NCBI RefSeq assembly: GCF_016107325.1
Contig: NZ_RCVT01000003.1
Coordinates: 1 to 64,000, forward strand
From: Sphingomonas sp. MA1305
GTDB lineage: Bacteria > Pseudomonadota > Alphaproteobacteria > Sphingomonadales > Sphingomonadaceae
Direction of reading: 5' to 3'
Length of the DNA: 64,000 bases
The notes below the pieces were generated by a model that was given only the letters and a program-made list of their open reading frames with translations, searched no databases and was not told the origin of the DNA. Below are positions 37,034 to 45,496 of this stretch, one piece after another. The translations under genes were made by a program, and so were the position numbers. Numbering within the stretch: position 1 is the stretch's first letter; the number at the start of each line of letters is the position of its first letter.

Positions 37034-40000
37034 TCAGAACTTGAAGCTCGCGCCGGCGCTGAAGTTGCGGCCGACGAGACCGGCATAGTGCCAGCTGCTC
37101 AGATAGTTCGGGTTGCTGGTATAGGCGCCTGCCGCGAGCGGTGCATGCGCGTTGGTCAGGTTCTGCACGTTGATGAAGAAGCGGAACTGATCGTTGACCT
37201 GCACGCCCGCGTTCAGATCGACATAGATGAACGGACGGACGTAGCACTGGCTGGGGCCGGTCTGGGTCGGCGACAGCGAGTTCTTGCACGACAGATCGAT
37301 GAAACCGGTGCTGTCCGGCGTGATCTCGTCCGCGGCAACCTGCTTGATGCGACCGACATAATAGGTCGTCGCGGTCAGCGAGTAAGGGCCGGCCTCGATC
37401 GTGTTCTGCCAGTTGCCGCGGATGCGCGGCGTACCACCACCCGACGACAGCTCGTAAGGTCCCAGCGTACCGGCATACTTCTGCACCACGCGAACGCCGG
37501 CGGCATTCTGCGTGACGAGGTCGAAACGCAGCACATCGGTGACGTCCAGGCGGCTGGTGAAGCGCACGCCATCGGCCAGCGGCACGTTGGCCGTCGCCTG
37601 GAAGTCGAGGCCCGAGCTGACTTCATAGTTGGCGTTCACGTAGGGAACGTTGAACACCAGCAGGCGCGGCAGAGCGTTCGGGTTGGACGGATCGGGCGCG
37701 TCGATGACGTTGCACGAATAGCCCGCACCCACCGCGGCGAGCGCGTTGCAACCCGCGGTCGAGTTGGTCTGGCTGTAGTAAGCGGCGATGGCGTCGGCGC
37801 GACGCGGACCGCTGACGATCAGGTTCGACTTCTTGATGTTGTAATAGTCAACCGACAGGCTGAACCACCGCACCGGCTGGAAGATCGTACCGAGCGTGAC
37901 GCTACGCGACACTTCGGGGTTGACGTTCGGGTTGCCCGTCGCGCCGCTGCCGATGTTGTAGCTGGTGGTATAGGACGCATTGCCCGGGTGCGCGGCGACG
38001 AAGCTCGCCGGCGGCGTGAACGACGAGAAGCCAGCGTAGCTGCTGCCCGGGTTGCTTTCCGCAAACGTCGGCGCGCGGAAACCTTCCGCATAGGTGCCGC
38101 GGAACGAGATCTGCTGGACCGGCGTGAACTTGACGCCAACCTTCGGCGAGAAGTGGTTGTAGCCTTCCGAATAGTGATCGTACCGGCCCGACACGTTGAC
38201 GTCGAGAGCCTTCACGATCGGTGCGTCGATCTCGAAGAAGCCAGCGGTCACGGTGTGGCGGCCGGTCGCCGACGACGTGTTGAGCGCGTAGAAGTTCAGG
38301 CCCGCGTTCTGGTTGCGGTTGAGCAGCGTCTCGCGACGCACCTGGCCACCGATGGCGAAGTTCAGATCACCGCCGGGGAGCGCGAGCACCGCCTTGGTGA
38401 TCGAGCCGTCGATCGCCGCCGTCGTCGAATAGGACTTGGTGGTGACGTCGGGCGAGATCTGGTTGCGCACCGCCTGCGTGTTCAGCTGCGGATTGACGAA
38501 GTTGTAGGCGCCGGTGTTGATCGCGCGCAGCAGGCCCTGGATGTTGAGCGCGCCGTGCTGCGTGACGCTGAAGTCGTCGCGAGCATAGACGCCGTCCAGG
38601 CGGAAGCCGAAGCCGTCGCCGAAGGTGCCGGACACGCCCGTCGTCGCGCGATAGACGTTGACGTAGCGGTCGCTGCCGCCGGGGATGTCGCCGAACAGGT
38701 AGAAGATGCGCGCCGCACCCTGGCCCGGGTTGGCAGCATAGGCCGCCGCATAGGGGTTGTTCGGGTTGAGCTGGCGATCCGTCGCCGTGGCGCAGTTCGT
38801 ACCGGCCGAGCAGATGTAGACCGGCAGGACGATGCCCGGGTTGCTCGACGCGAGCGCGGCCGAACCGCCGAACGGCTGCGTCTGCCGGATATTCGACGGC
38901 GCACCCGTGATGCTGACTTCCGAGCGCGAGAAGCTGCCGGTGGCATAGGCTTCGATGTTGTCGGCCAGGCGGACGCTGAGGCGGCCAGTCGCCGAATAGC
39001 GCTGCTGACGCGGCTGGATGATGTTGTACTCATCCGCAATGTTGTGCGCGCAGCCGGTGCCCTGCGCCGCGCCCGAAGTCACGGTGAAGGTGCCGTAGGG
39101 GCAGCTGTTCGGGTTGAGCAGCTGGTAGTTCGGCGTCAGCGGCGTGCCGATGCCGCCGGCGAGCGGGTTGTTGAGGTCGGACTGTCCGACGCGGACAACC
39201 ACCGCCTGCGGGTTCGACGTCGTCAGCGAATCGTCGTTGCGATTGCGATCGGTCAGGCCGCTCGGACGCAGGTCCAGCGTGTTGAACGGATAGCCGCGCG
39301 AGTTGTTGGTGATGTACCCGTCGTACGTGTATTCGCCGTTCAGGTAGAAGTTGAAGCCCTGCTCCTGATAGTCGCCGTAGCCAGCAGTCATCGTCGCGCG
39401 ATAGTGCGAACCGTCGCCCTTCTCGGTGGCGCCGCCCTGGGCGGAGGCTTCCAGGCCCTTGAAATGCTTCTTGGTGATCAGGTTGACGACGCCGCCGATC
39501 GCGTCCGCGCCGTAGGTCGAGGACGCACCGTCCTTCAGCACTTCGACGCGGTCGACGATGCTGAACGGGATGGAGTTCAGGTCGACATAGGCATTGTGGC
39601 CGTCGTCGTTGAGCGGGAAGTTCGCCGAACGCAGACCGTCGATCAGCACGACCGTCGACGACACGCCGAGGCCGCGCAGCGACACCGCGGCACCGCCGGC
39701 CGAGAAGCCATTACGGAAACCGGTCGAGATCGAGCCGGCGCTGTCCGCCGAGACCGAACGGATCGCGTCGTTGACGGTAGTGATGTTGGCGCGCTGCAGC
39801 GTCTCGGTGGTGAGGACGGTGAGCGGCGACAGCGAGGTCGCGTTGGAATTGCGGAACAGGGTGCCGGTGACGACGATGTCGCCGCCCTGGCTCTGGTTCG
39901 ACTGCGCCGCCGGCGCGGTCGATTCTTCCTGGCTTTGAATGTCCTGCTGAGCCGGCGTTGCGGGCGTGGTCTGGTCCGTGGTGCTTTGCACCGGAGCCGT

Positions 40001-40096
40001 CGACTGCGCATAAGCCGGCGCGGCGAATGCGGTCAGCAGCGCGGCGGTCGAGATACCGTGGCGCAGCGTAGACAGCGCCGAACTAACGATCGTCAT
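37034..40096 (-). CDS. TonB-dependent receptor, probable carbohydrate transporter
   Basis: 1020 residues, signal peptide about 1-30 (ending PAYAQ), then a Gln/Thr/Pro linker. The plug (about 70-230) has GGDIVVTGTLFRNSNATSLSP, GLGVSSTVVLIDGLRSANFP and DRVEVLKDGASSTYGADAIGGVVN, which is a vitamin-B12/ferri-type plug arrangement common in sphingomonad oligosaccharide receptors. The C-terminus FSAGASFKF is a normal barrel end. It follows the CE12-CE12-esterase-PL22 gene run on the same strand after 201 bp. An iron or cobalamin role is less likely from context. Confidence 0.9.
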   Translation of the reverse strand: MTIVSSALSTLRHGISTAALLTAFAAPAYAQSTAPVQSTTDQTTPATPAQQDIQSQEESTAPAAQSNQSQGGDIVVTGTLFRNSNATSLSPLTVLTTETLQRANITTVNDAIRSVSADSAGSISTGFRNGFSAGGAAVSLRGLGVSSTVVLIDGLRSANFPLNDDGHNAYVDLNSIPFSIVDRVEVLKDGASSTYGADAIGGVVNLITKKHFKGLEASAQGGATEKGDGSHYRATMTAGYGDYQEQGFNFYLNGEYTYDGYITNNSRGYPFNTLDLRPSGLTDRNRNDDSLTTSNPQAVVVRVGQSDLNNPLAGGIGTPLTPNYQLLNPNSCPYGTFTVTSGAAQGTGCAHNIADEYNIIQPRQQRYSATGRLSVRLADNIEAYATGSFSRSEVSITGAPSNIRQTQPFGGSAALASSNPGIVLPVYICSAGTNCATATDRQLNPNNPYAAAYAANPGQGAARIFYLFGDIPGGSDRYVNVYRATTGVSGTFGDGFGFRLDGVYARDDFSVTQHGALNIQGLLRAINTGAYNFVNPQLNTQAVRNQISPDVTTKSYSTTAAIDGSITKAVLALPGGDLNFAIGGQVRRETLLNRNQNAGLNFYALNTSSATGRHTVTAGFFEIDAPIVKALDVNVSGRYDHYSEGYNHFSPKVGVKFTPVQQISFRGTYAEGFRAPTFAESNPGSSYAGFSSFTPPASFVAAHPGNASYTTSYNIGSGATGNPNVNPEVSRSVTLGTIFQPVRWFSLSVDYYNIKKSNLIVSGPRRADAIAAYYSQTNSTAGCNALAAVGAGYSCNVIDAPDPSNPNALPRLLVFNVPYVNANYEVSSGLDFQATANVPLADGVRFTSRLDVTDVLRFDLVTQNAAGVRVVQKYAGTLGPYELSSGGGTPRIRGNWQNTIEAGPYSLTATTYYVGRIKQVAADEITPDSTGFIDLSCKNSLSPTQTGPSQCYVRPFIYVDLNAGVQVNDQFRFFINVQNLTNAHAPLAAGAYTSNPNYLSSWHYAGLVGRNFSAGASFKF

Positions 40097-40297
40097 GATT
40101 GCATCCCCTATCGTGCAACCGCATCCGTTTTGGACTGTCGATTGCCAGCGCCCTCAGCGGGCGGATGATGGGGAAATGACGGGTTTGTAACGGAGTGTAA
40201 ACACACAGAAACGATGCCGAGATAAATCGGTGCGACGTTGTTGCTGCTCCGCCACAGTGTGACTTTGTCGAACTTGAATATACGACAGCAAACGTGA
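40097..40297 (-). promoter_or_regulatory. Leader region of the second TonB receptor
   Basis: This 201-bp gap is much richer in A and T than its neighbours. It contains CACAGTGTG (40253-40261), an odd palindrome, and a weak inverted repeat TGTCG-N12-CGACA (40266-40287). No gene is seen. It probably holds the receptor's own promoter and a long 5' leader. Confidence 0.35.
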
Positions 40298-41584
40298 CTA
40301 ACTATTTGTGTTGATCTCCACCGCGTAGATCGCTGGCGCGCCCTGGATGTTGGCGCGGAAGATCAGCCACTTCCCATCCGGGGAAAAGCGCCCGTTGGGT
40401 TCCAGCTTGTAATCCTGCCGGCTCATGTCGACGAGCTTGTCGGCCTGGAACGTGCCGGGCTGGATCAGATTCGCGGCGTCGGCGGCGTGGATGCCGGCGA
40501 CGTCAGGAATCGCGCGCGGGTGGAACAGATAGAGATATTTGCCGTCCGGCGCATGCGCGACCATCTCGTTGTCGCCGCCGTCGCCGGAGAACAGTCGGCC
40601 ATCTTCGGACACGTTATAGTGCACCGACCATTCGTTGCGGTCGAGGTGGTACCAGCGCCGCCGGCCGTCGGCGACGTCATAGCCGGCCAGCCAGAAATCC
40701 TCGCCGCGCGGGGTCTGGAGATCGTACCAGATCGTCTTGCCGTCGGGCGACCAGAATTCGTGGCCGGCGATCTCCATGTTCATCGTGCGCGTGTGGATCT
40801 TGCGGTTCTGGCTGCCGTCGGTGCGCACCGTCCAGATCCGATCGACCTTGTGCCACGGCCCCTCATGGCAATACATCAGCAGCGTCGGATCGGTCGGCGA
40901 GAATTGCAGGTGGTTGAGCCAGTCGGTCGACCGGATCACCGACCGCCGCGCACTGGTCGCGATATCGACGGTGAAGATCTCCATCGGGATGCGCGCTTCC
41001 AGCCGGTCGTTCAGCCGCACCTCCTTCGCCTCGGCATAGGGCAGCGGCTTGCCATCGGGGCCGAGCGCCGCATAGGCGGCCTGATCGGTCTTGGCGTCGC
41101 GCCCCTTGGTGCCGGGTTGCAGCTCCATCTGGCGGGACGCGATCTGGCCGGCGAGCAGCGTCTCGTCGGCGTTGATCGTGTCGATCTGGCTGCCGCGCGG
41201 CACCTCCGCGACGCGGCGCACGGCGCCGGTGTCGATCGCGCAGGCCCAGATCGTCGTCACCTCGCCCCGCGTCTCGGCAAAATAGGCGGTACGCGTCTTA
41301 TGGCCGGCGAACAGCAGGTGGATGCCGGGGCGGGCCAGGATCGCCCGCGTCTTCCAGGTCTTGAGGTCGAGGACGGAGATGCCGGCCCCGGTCTGGAAGA
41401 TCATCAGGTCGCCCTGCGGCGTATAGGCGTTGTAGTTGAAATAGAGCGCGTAATTGCCCGGCGCATCGCTGATCCGGTGGATGCGGTGGCCGGTCTTCGC
41501 GTCCGTCCAGTCGGCGGGGCCGGACACCTGTGCCGTAGCAGCGGGTGCGGCGATCAGGGCAAGGGCAAGGGCAATCGAGCGCAT
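40298..41584 (-). CDS. Oligogalacturonate lyase-like protein, PL22
   Basis: 428 residues from ATG 41584; signal peptide about 1-18 (ending ATAQ). PL22 enzymes split di- and oligogalacturonates by beta-elimination, and the fold is a beta-propeller (TolB-like repeats are visible, such as LQFSPTDPTLLMYCHEGPW and HEFWSPDGKTIWYDLQTPRG). HEGPWHKVDRIW and the downstream His-containing HEFWSPDG are family-specific. Secreted location differs from the cytoplasmic enterobacterial enzymes. Last of four co-directional genes; it starts 4 bases after the esterase stop. Confidence 0.85.
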   Translation of the reverse strand: MRSIALALALIAAPAATAQVSGPADWTDAKTGHRIHRISDAPGNYALYFNYNAYTPQGDLMIFQTGAGISVLDLKTWKTRAILARPGIHLLFAGHKTRTAYFAETRGEVTTIWACAIDTGAVRRVAEVPRGSQIDTINADETLLAGQIASRQMELQPGTKGRDAKTDQAAYAALGPDGKPLPYAEAKEVRLNDRLEARIPMEIFTVDIATSARRSVIRSTDWLNHLQFSPTDPTLLMYCHEGPWHKVDRIWTVRTDGSQNRKIHTRTMNMEIAGHEFWSPDGKTIWYDLQTPRGEDFWLAGYDVADGRRRWYHLDRNEWSVHYNVSEDGRLFSGDGGDNEMVAHAPDGKYLYLFHPRAIPDVAGIHAADAANLIQPGTFQADKLVDMSRQDYKLEPNGRFSPDGKWLIFRANIQGAPAIYAVEINTNS

Positions 41585-41588
41585 TGGG

Positions 41589-42590
41589 TCAGGCCTTCGG
41601 CGAAGCAGCGGGGGGCAGAGCGGCGGGCCAGCCGTGATCGCCGGCCCAGGCGGTGAACTGGTCGATCCAGGGGACGGGGCTGCCGTCACGATGCGGCGCG
41701 GGCGGACCATGGCCGCCGCGCTCGTAGACGACGAGGCTGGCCGGCACCTTCGCCGCATGCAGCGCCTGGTACATCAGGATGCTGTTGGCCATCGGCACCA
41801 CGGGGTCGTCGCCGTTGCACGCGACATAGGTCGGCGGCATGTCGGCGGGCAGGTCGAGCTCGGCGGAATAGCGCCGCTGCCAGGCCGGATCGGCGGCGTG
41901 ACTGCCGAGCAGCTCGCGGCGCGACTGGGCGTGGACGCCGGCATCGCCCATCGTGATCACCGGAAAGAACAGGCCGGCGACATCCGGTCGCGCGGACAGG
42001 CGATCCGCCGCATCGACGGGCTGATAGACGGACAAAGCGGCGCGGCTCGCCAGCCGGGCGGCGACATGGCCACCGGCGGAAAAGCCGGTGGCGGCGACGC
42101 GCGTCGGGTCGACCGTCCATCGGCTGCCGGCGCCGGCGCGGATCAGCCGCATCGCGCGCTGCGCGTCCTGCAGCGCGACGTCGGGGCCGGCCGCCCAATC
42201 GTCGTGCGGCAGGCGGTAGAGCATCTCGAAGGCGGTGATGCCGCGGCTGGCGAAGTCGCGGGCGATGCTGCCGCCGGTCCGGCCGACCGCGACCCGCGCA
42301 TAGCCGCCGCCGGGACAGATCAGCACCGCGGCCCCGTTCGGCCGGGCAGGGCGCACCACCGTCAGCATCGGCACGCCGACATGCGGCCAGGCGATGTCGT
42401 CGGCGCCGCCCGTCGCCGAGCGCTCGACCCATTGGTCGGCGACGCCGCCGGTGGGCGCACCGGGTGGCGTGCCCGGCCAGAGCGGGAAGCGCTCCACGCT
42501 TGCCGGTTCGGCGGCGAGCGCAGGGATCGGCAGCATCGCGGCGAAACCACCGGCCAGGATCGTGCGGCGTGTCGTCATGTCAGTTGCCAT
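41589..42590 (-). CDS. Secreted alpha/beta hydrolase (acetyl-xylan-esterase-like)
   Basis: 333 residues; ATG at 42578 is an alternative giving the cleaner twin-arginine signal (TTRRTILAGG). Motifs: CPGGGYARVA near the oxyanion hole, nucleophile GFSAGGH, Asp in CNGDDPVVP and His in ERGGHGPPAPHRDG. This BD-FAE/esterase type is common in polysaccharide loci and removes acetyl groups from pectin or xylan. Start overlaps the CE12 stop by 11 bp. Substrate is inferred from neighbours only. Confidence 0.82.
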   Translation of the reverse strand: MATDMTTRRTILAGGFAAMLPIPALAAEPASVERFPLWPGTPPGAPTGGVADQWVERSATGGADDIAWPHVGVPMLTVVRPARPNGAAVLICPGGGYARVAVGRTGGSIARDFASRGITAFEMLYRLPHDDWAAGPDVALQDAQRAMRLIRAGAGSRWTVDPTRVAATGFSAGGHVAARLASRAALSVYQPVDAADRLSARPDVAGLFFPVITMGDAGVHAQSRRELLGSHAADPAWQRRYSAELDLPADMPPTYVACNGDDPVVPMANSILMYQALHAAKVPASLVVYERGGHGPPAPHRDGSPVPWIDQFTAWAGDHGWPAALPPAASPKA

Positions 42591-43863
42591 CCGGTCGGGT
42601 GGAATCGTGGGCGCTGCTCGGCGCCAGGCGGAAGCTCTCGGGTGTAGGCGGATGCGCCGGGTCGAAGGGGGCGGGGTCGTCGCGCAGATGTCTTCCCACC
42701 GGCTGTCCGGCGAGCCCGCCGGCGACGATCCGCGCCAGCACCCAGGCGCCGTAATTGTCGTGGTGGGTCGCGTCCTTGCCGCCGTCGTTGAAGGCGAGCG
42801 GCGCGCGCGCCGGTCCTAGCGCCTCGTAGAAGGTGATGGTCGCGGCGTTGAGGTCGATGACCGGCACCGTCTCCTCCGCACCGACGGCGCGGACGGCGGC
42901 GGCGTAATCGGCGAGCGTCGGCTTGATCCGATCGCCGGTCCACATCCGCCGTTCGGGCGAGGTGACCAGGATCGGCGTCGCGCCACGGCGGCGCAGCTCG
43001 GCGATATAGGTGCGCAGATAGTCGCGATAGGTGGTCGCCGCGGCGGCATAGGTCTGCGGCCAGTTCGCTTTCTGGTCGTTGTGGCCGAACTGGATCAGCG
43101 CGACGTCGCCGGGCTTCACCGATTCCAGCACCTTGGCGAAGCGCAATTCGGTGATGAACGACTTCAGCGTCTCGCCGGATTCGGCATGGTTGGCGACCGC
43201 GATGTCGGGCTTCAGGAAGACGGGGAGCATCTGTCCCCAGCTCGCCGCCGGCTCCGCGCCTTGATCGGTGACGGTGGAATCACCGAGCAGGAAGATGGTC
43301 GGCACCGCGACCGGCGCGATCGTCACCGCCTTCGGCAGGTCGCCGAGGAGTTCGAGCGTCAGTTTGTCGTCCCAGCTGAAGCTGCCGATCTCGCGTGGCT
43401 TCAATCGGACCCGATCGCCGCCCGGCGCATTGGCGGGGGGCAGGGCGAGGCTGGCGTCGCGGACGTTGACGATGATGTCGCGCGTGACTGTGCGTCCCGC
43501 AGGCGCGCGCACCGCGTCGAGCATCAGCCGGCGCGATTCCGCCTTCACCGTCGTCTCGGTCGCGACCGTGCCGCCGAAGGTCAGCGTGACGCGGTAGTTG
43601 CCCGGTGGGACGGCGATCGAGAAGAGCGTGCCGCCGCCGGGTTCGAAGCCATAGCCGTCCGCATACCGGCGCCCCCGCGGCGCGGCGGTGCTCCCCGCGG
43701 CGGCGCTGTCGGCGAAGACGAAGCGGCGCGGTGCCATTGCCCCGCGAGTGCCGACTTCGGCCGGCGATGGCGCGCGCGCTTGTTCGCCCGTCGACCCGGT
43801 CTGCGCCGGCGCAGCGAAAGACGGCGTCGCCATCATGGCCGCCGCCAGCATCATCAGCCGCAC
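42580..43863 (-). CDS. Rhamnogalacturonan acetylesterase, CE12 type, with N-terminal beta-sandwich
   Basis: 427 residues, signal peptide about 1-18. Residues about 45-175 form a jelly-roll-like domain (RRYADGYGFEPGG, FSIAVPPGNYRVTLTFGG), followed by an SGNH hydrolase (about 185-395). The latter has block I FLLGDSTVTDQ, IQFGHNDQK and the Ser-His partner segment ATHHDNYGA. CE12 enzymes deacetylate galacturonic acid in RG-I so that lyases can act. The gene overlaps the second CE12 gene by 10 bp. The front domain is probably carbohydrate-binding. Confidence 0.87.
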   Translation of the reverse strand: MRLMMLAAAMMATPSFAAPAQTGSTGEQARAPSPAEVGTRGAMAPRRFVFADSAAAGSTAAPRGRRYADGYGFEPGGGTLFSIAVPPGNYRVTLTFGGTVATETTVKAESRRLMLDAVRAPAGRTVTRDIIVNVRDASLALPPANAPGGDRVRLKPREIGSFSWDDKLTLELLGDLPKAVTIAPVAVPTIFLLGDSTVTDQGAEPAASWGQMLPVFLKPDIAVANHAESGETLKSFITELRFAKVLESVKPGDVALIQFGHNDQKANWPQTYAAAATTYRDYLRTYIAELRRRGATPILVTSPERRMWTGDRIKPTLADYAAAVRAVGAEETVPVIDLNAATITFYEALGPARAPLAFNDGGKDATHHDNYGAWVLARIVAGGLAGQPVGRHLRDDPAPFDPAHPPTPESFRLAPSSAHDSTRPDGN

Positions 43864-44651
43864 GTCGGGCTGCCGGCCGGACTGGTGCGGGTCAGCGCCG
43901 GGACGTGCGGCGTGACGTAGCGGGCGATCGGCAGGTGCGTCGCCTTCAGCCCGACCGCGACGAGATCGGCGACATGGCGCGCGCCCAATTCGCTGAAATG
44001 CGTGTCGTCGGACACGCCATTGGGATAGCCGGGCGCCCCCGCCGCGCCCTCATAATGCAGATAATAGGCCTTGGCCGCCTCGGCGCCGGTCGCCTGCACC
44101 CAGGCCTGCGAGCTCTTGCCGAGGTCGATCAGCGGCGTGTGCGTCGCCTTCGCCACGCGGCGCGCGGCGTCGGCATAGGTCGGGAAGCTCGGCTGTTCGA
44201 CGCCGTCCTTGAAGTCGCGGCGGGCGACCGGAGTGATGATCACCGCCTTCGCGCCGGCTTTCTTGGCGACGTCGAGGAAGCGGTGCAGGTTCGCCTCATA
44301 TTGGTCGATCGTCGTATAGCGTTCGGGCTTGTCGATGCTGGCGTCGTTGTGGCCGAACTGGATCAGCAGCGTGTCGCCCGGCCGCAGGTCGGCGGCGATC
44401 TTGTCGAGCCGGCCCTCGCGGATGAAGCTGTTGGTGCTGCGGCCGCCGATTGCACGGTTTTCGACCGTGACGTTGTCCGCGACGGCACAGCGCAGCATCG
44501 TGCCCCAGCCGGACTGGGGATATTTGTCGGCCTTGTAATCCTGGGCAGTCGAGTCGCTGGCGATGAAGATGCGCATCGGCTTGGGTGCCGCCGCCTGCGA
44601 TCCCGTCACGGCCAGCAGCGTCGCCGCGCCAGCGATCAGCCCGAACCTCAT
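43854..44651 (-). CDS. Rhamnogalacturonan acetylesterase, CE12 type
   Basis: 265 residues, signal peptide about 1-21. Single-domain SGNH hydrolase: IFIASDSTAQDYK with the catalytic Ser, GWGTML, NRAIGGRSTNSF, IQFGHNDASI and the C-terminal DDTHFSELGA with catalytic Asp and His. It closely follows the classical YesT/RgaE layout. First gene of the minus-strand run CE12-CE12-esterase-PL22 and divergent from the DUF6250-like gene. Confidence 0.9.
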   Translation of the reverse strand: MRFGLIAGAATLLAVTGSQAAAPKPMRIFIASDSTAQDYKADKYPQSGWGTMLRCAVADNVTVENRAIGGRSTNSFIREGRLDKIAADLRPGDTLLIQFGHNDASIDKPERYTTIDQYEANLHRFLDVAKKAGAKAVIITPVARRDFKDGVEQPSFPTYADAARRVAKATHTPLIDLGKSSQAWVQATGAEAAKAYYLHYEGAAGAPGYPNGVSDDTHFSELGARHVADLVAVGLKATHLPIARYVTPHVPALTRTSPAGSPTCG

Positions 44652-44738
44652 GCCCGTCTCCTCATCCTCTTGCCGCCATCATGCGCCCCCCAGGACGTGC
44701 TGACAACTCCCAATAATTGAGATGAGAAACGATATTAC

Positions 44739-44765
44739 GGGATAGGCTTGGCAGCCTGTCCTATC
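44739..44765. promoter_or_regulatory. Divergent control region with inverted repeat
   Basis: GATAGG (44741-44746) and CCTATC (44760-44765) form an inverted repeat with an inner AGGCT-TGGC-AGCCT hairpin. GGGATAGG (44739-44746) recurs at 28261 and TGTCCTATC (44757-44765) recurs at 17014. It lies between the divergent CE12 and DUF6250-like genes, so it is a good operator candidate for a shared regulator. Confidence 0.4.
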
Positions 44766-44807
44766 GCGCCTATGCAGTCGATCATGCTCCAACGTGGGCG
44801 GGGAGGT

Positions 44808-45485
44808 ATGGCGTTGCGCAGGATGGCGACCCTGATGGCATGGACGGCCCTTGCCGTTTCGTCGGCCGCCGGCCTTGCTGCCGACTATCCGAGCGCAAGT
44901 CTCGCACGCCACTGGCGGATCGAGGCGGAATCGCCCGACACGCGGATCGCCGAGCGCCGCGGCGTCATCGACATCGACACGCCGAAGGGCGTCACCCTCT
45001 GGTGGCGTACGCCGCTGAAAGGCCGGGTCACGATCAGTTTCGAGGCGATGGCGGTCGCCGCCGGCGGTCCGAACGACAAGGTCAGCGACCTCAACGCCTT
45101 CTGGATGGCGCAGCAGCGGGACGGCGGATCGGTGCTCGACCATCCCCGCTCCGGTGCCTTTGCCGCCTATGACGACATGAAGACCTATTATGTCGGCATT
45201 GGCGGTAACCGGAACACGACGACGCGCTTTCGCCGCTATGTCGGCACGCCGGGCGTGCGGCCGCTGCTGCCGCAGCACGATCTGTCCGCGCCAGCGGCGA
45301 TGCTGGTCCCCAATGTCTGGACGCGCATCCGCCTGATCGCCGACGACGGCCGGATCGCGGTGGAGCGCGACGGCAAGCCGCTGTTCGCGCTCGACGATGC
45401 CGAGCCCTATACGCACGGCCACCTCGGGCTGCGCACCACCTACAGCCATTTGCGCATCCGCCACCTCGTCGTGACGCAGCGCTGA
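44808..45485 (+). CDS. DUF6250-like secreted protein (concanavalin-like fold expected)
   Basis: 225 residues from ATG 44808, which has GGGAGG only one base away; ATG 44823 or 44784 are alternatives. A signal peptide ends near GLAA. The rest reads as a beta-sandwich: TLWWRTPLKGRVTISFEAMA, DLNAFWMAQ, YYVGIGGNRNTTTRFRRY and GHLGLRTTYSHLRIRHL. It recalls DUF6250/DUF1961 proteins found beside pectin and xylan genes. Reaction unknown; a lyase or hydrolase on a pectin fragment is possible. It precedes the PL26-type gene by 11 bp, in one operon. Confidence 0.7.
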   Translation: MALRRMATLMAWTALAVSSAAGLAADYPSASLARHWRIEAESPDTRIAERRGVIDIDTPKGVTLWWRTPLKGRVTISFEAMAVAAGGPNDKVSDLNAFWMAQQRDGGSVLDHPRSGAFAAYDDMKTYYVGIGGNRNTTTRFRRYVGTPGVRPLLPQHDLSAPAAMLVPNVWTRIRLIADDGRIAVERDGKPLFALDDAEPYTHGHLGLRTTYSHLRIRHLVVTQR

Positions 45486-45496
45486 GGAGACCGCCG

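Noticed and set aside
37010..40168. 1052-codon plus-strand open frame opposite the second TonB receptor
   Set aside because: Arg/Val/Asp-rich composition with no domain pattern, while the minus strand codes a full TonB receptor with signal peptide and barrel end.
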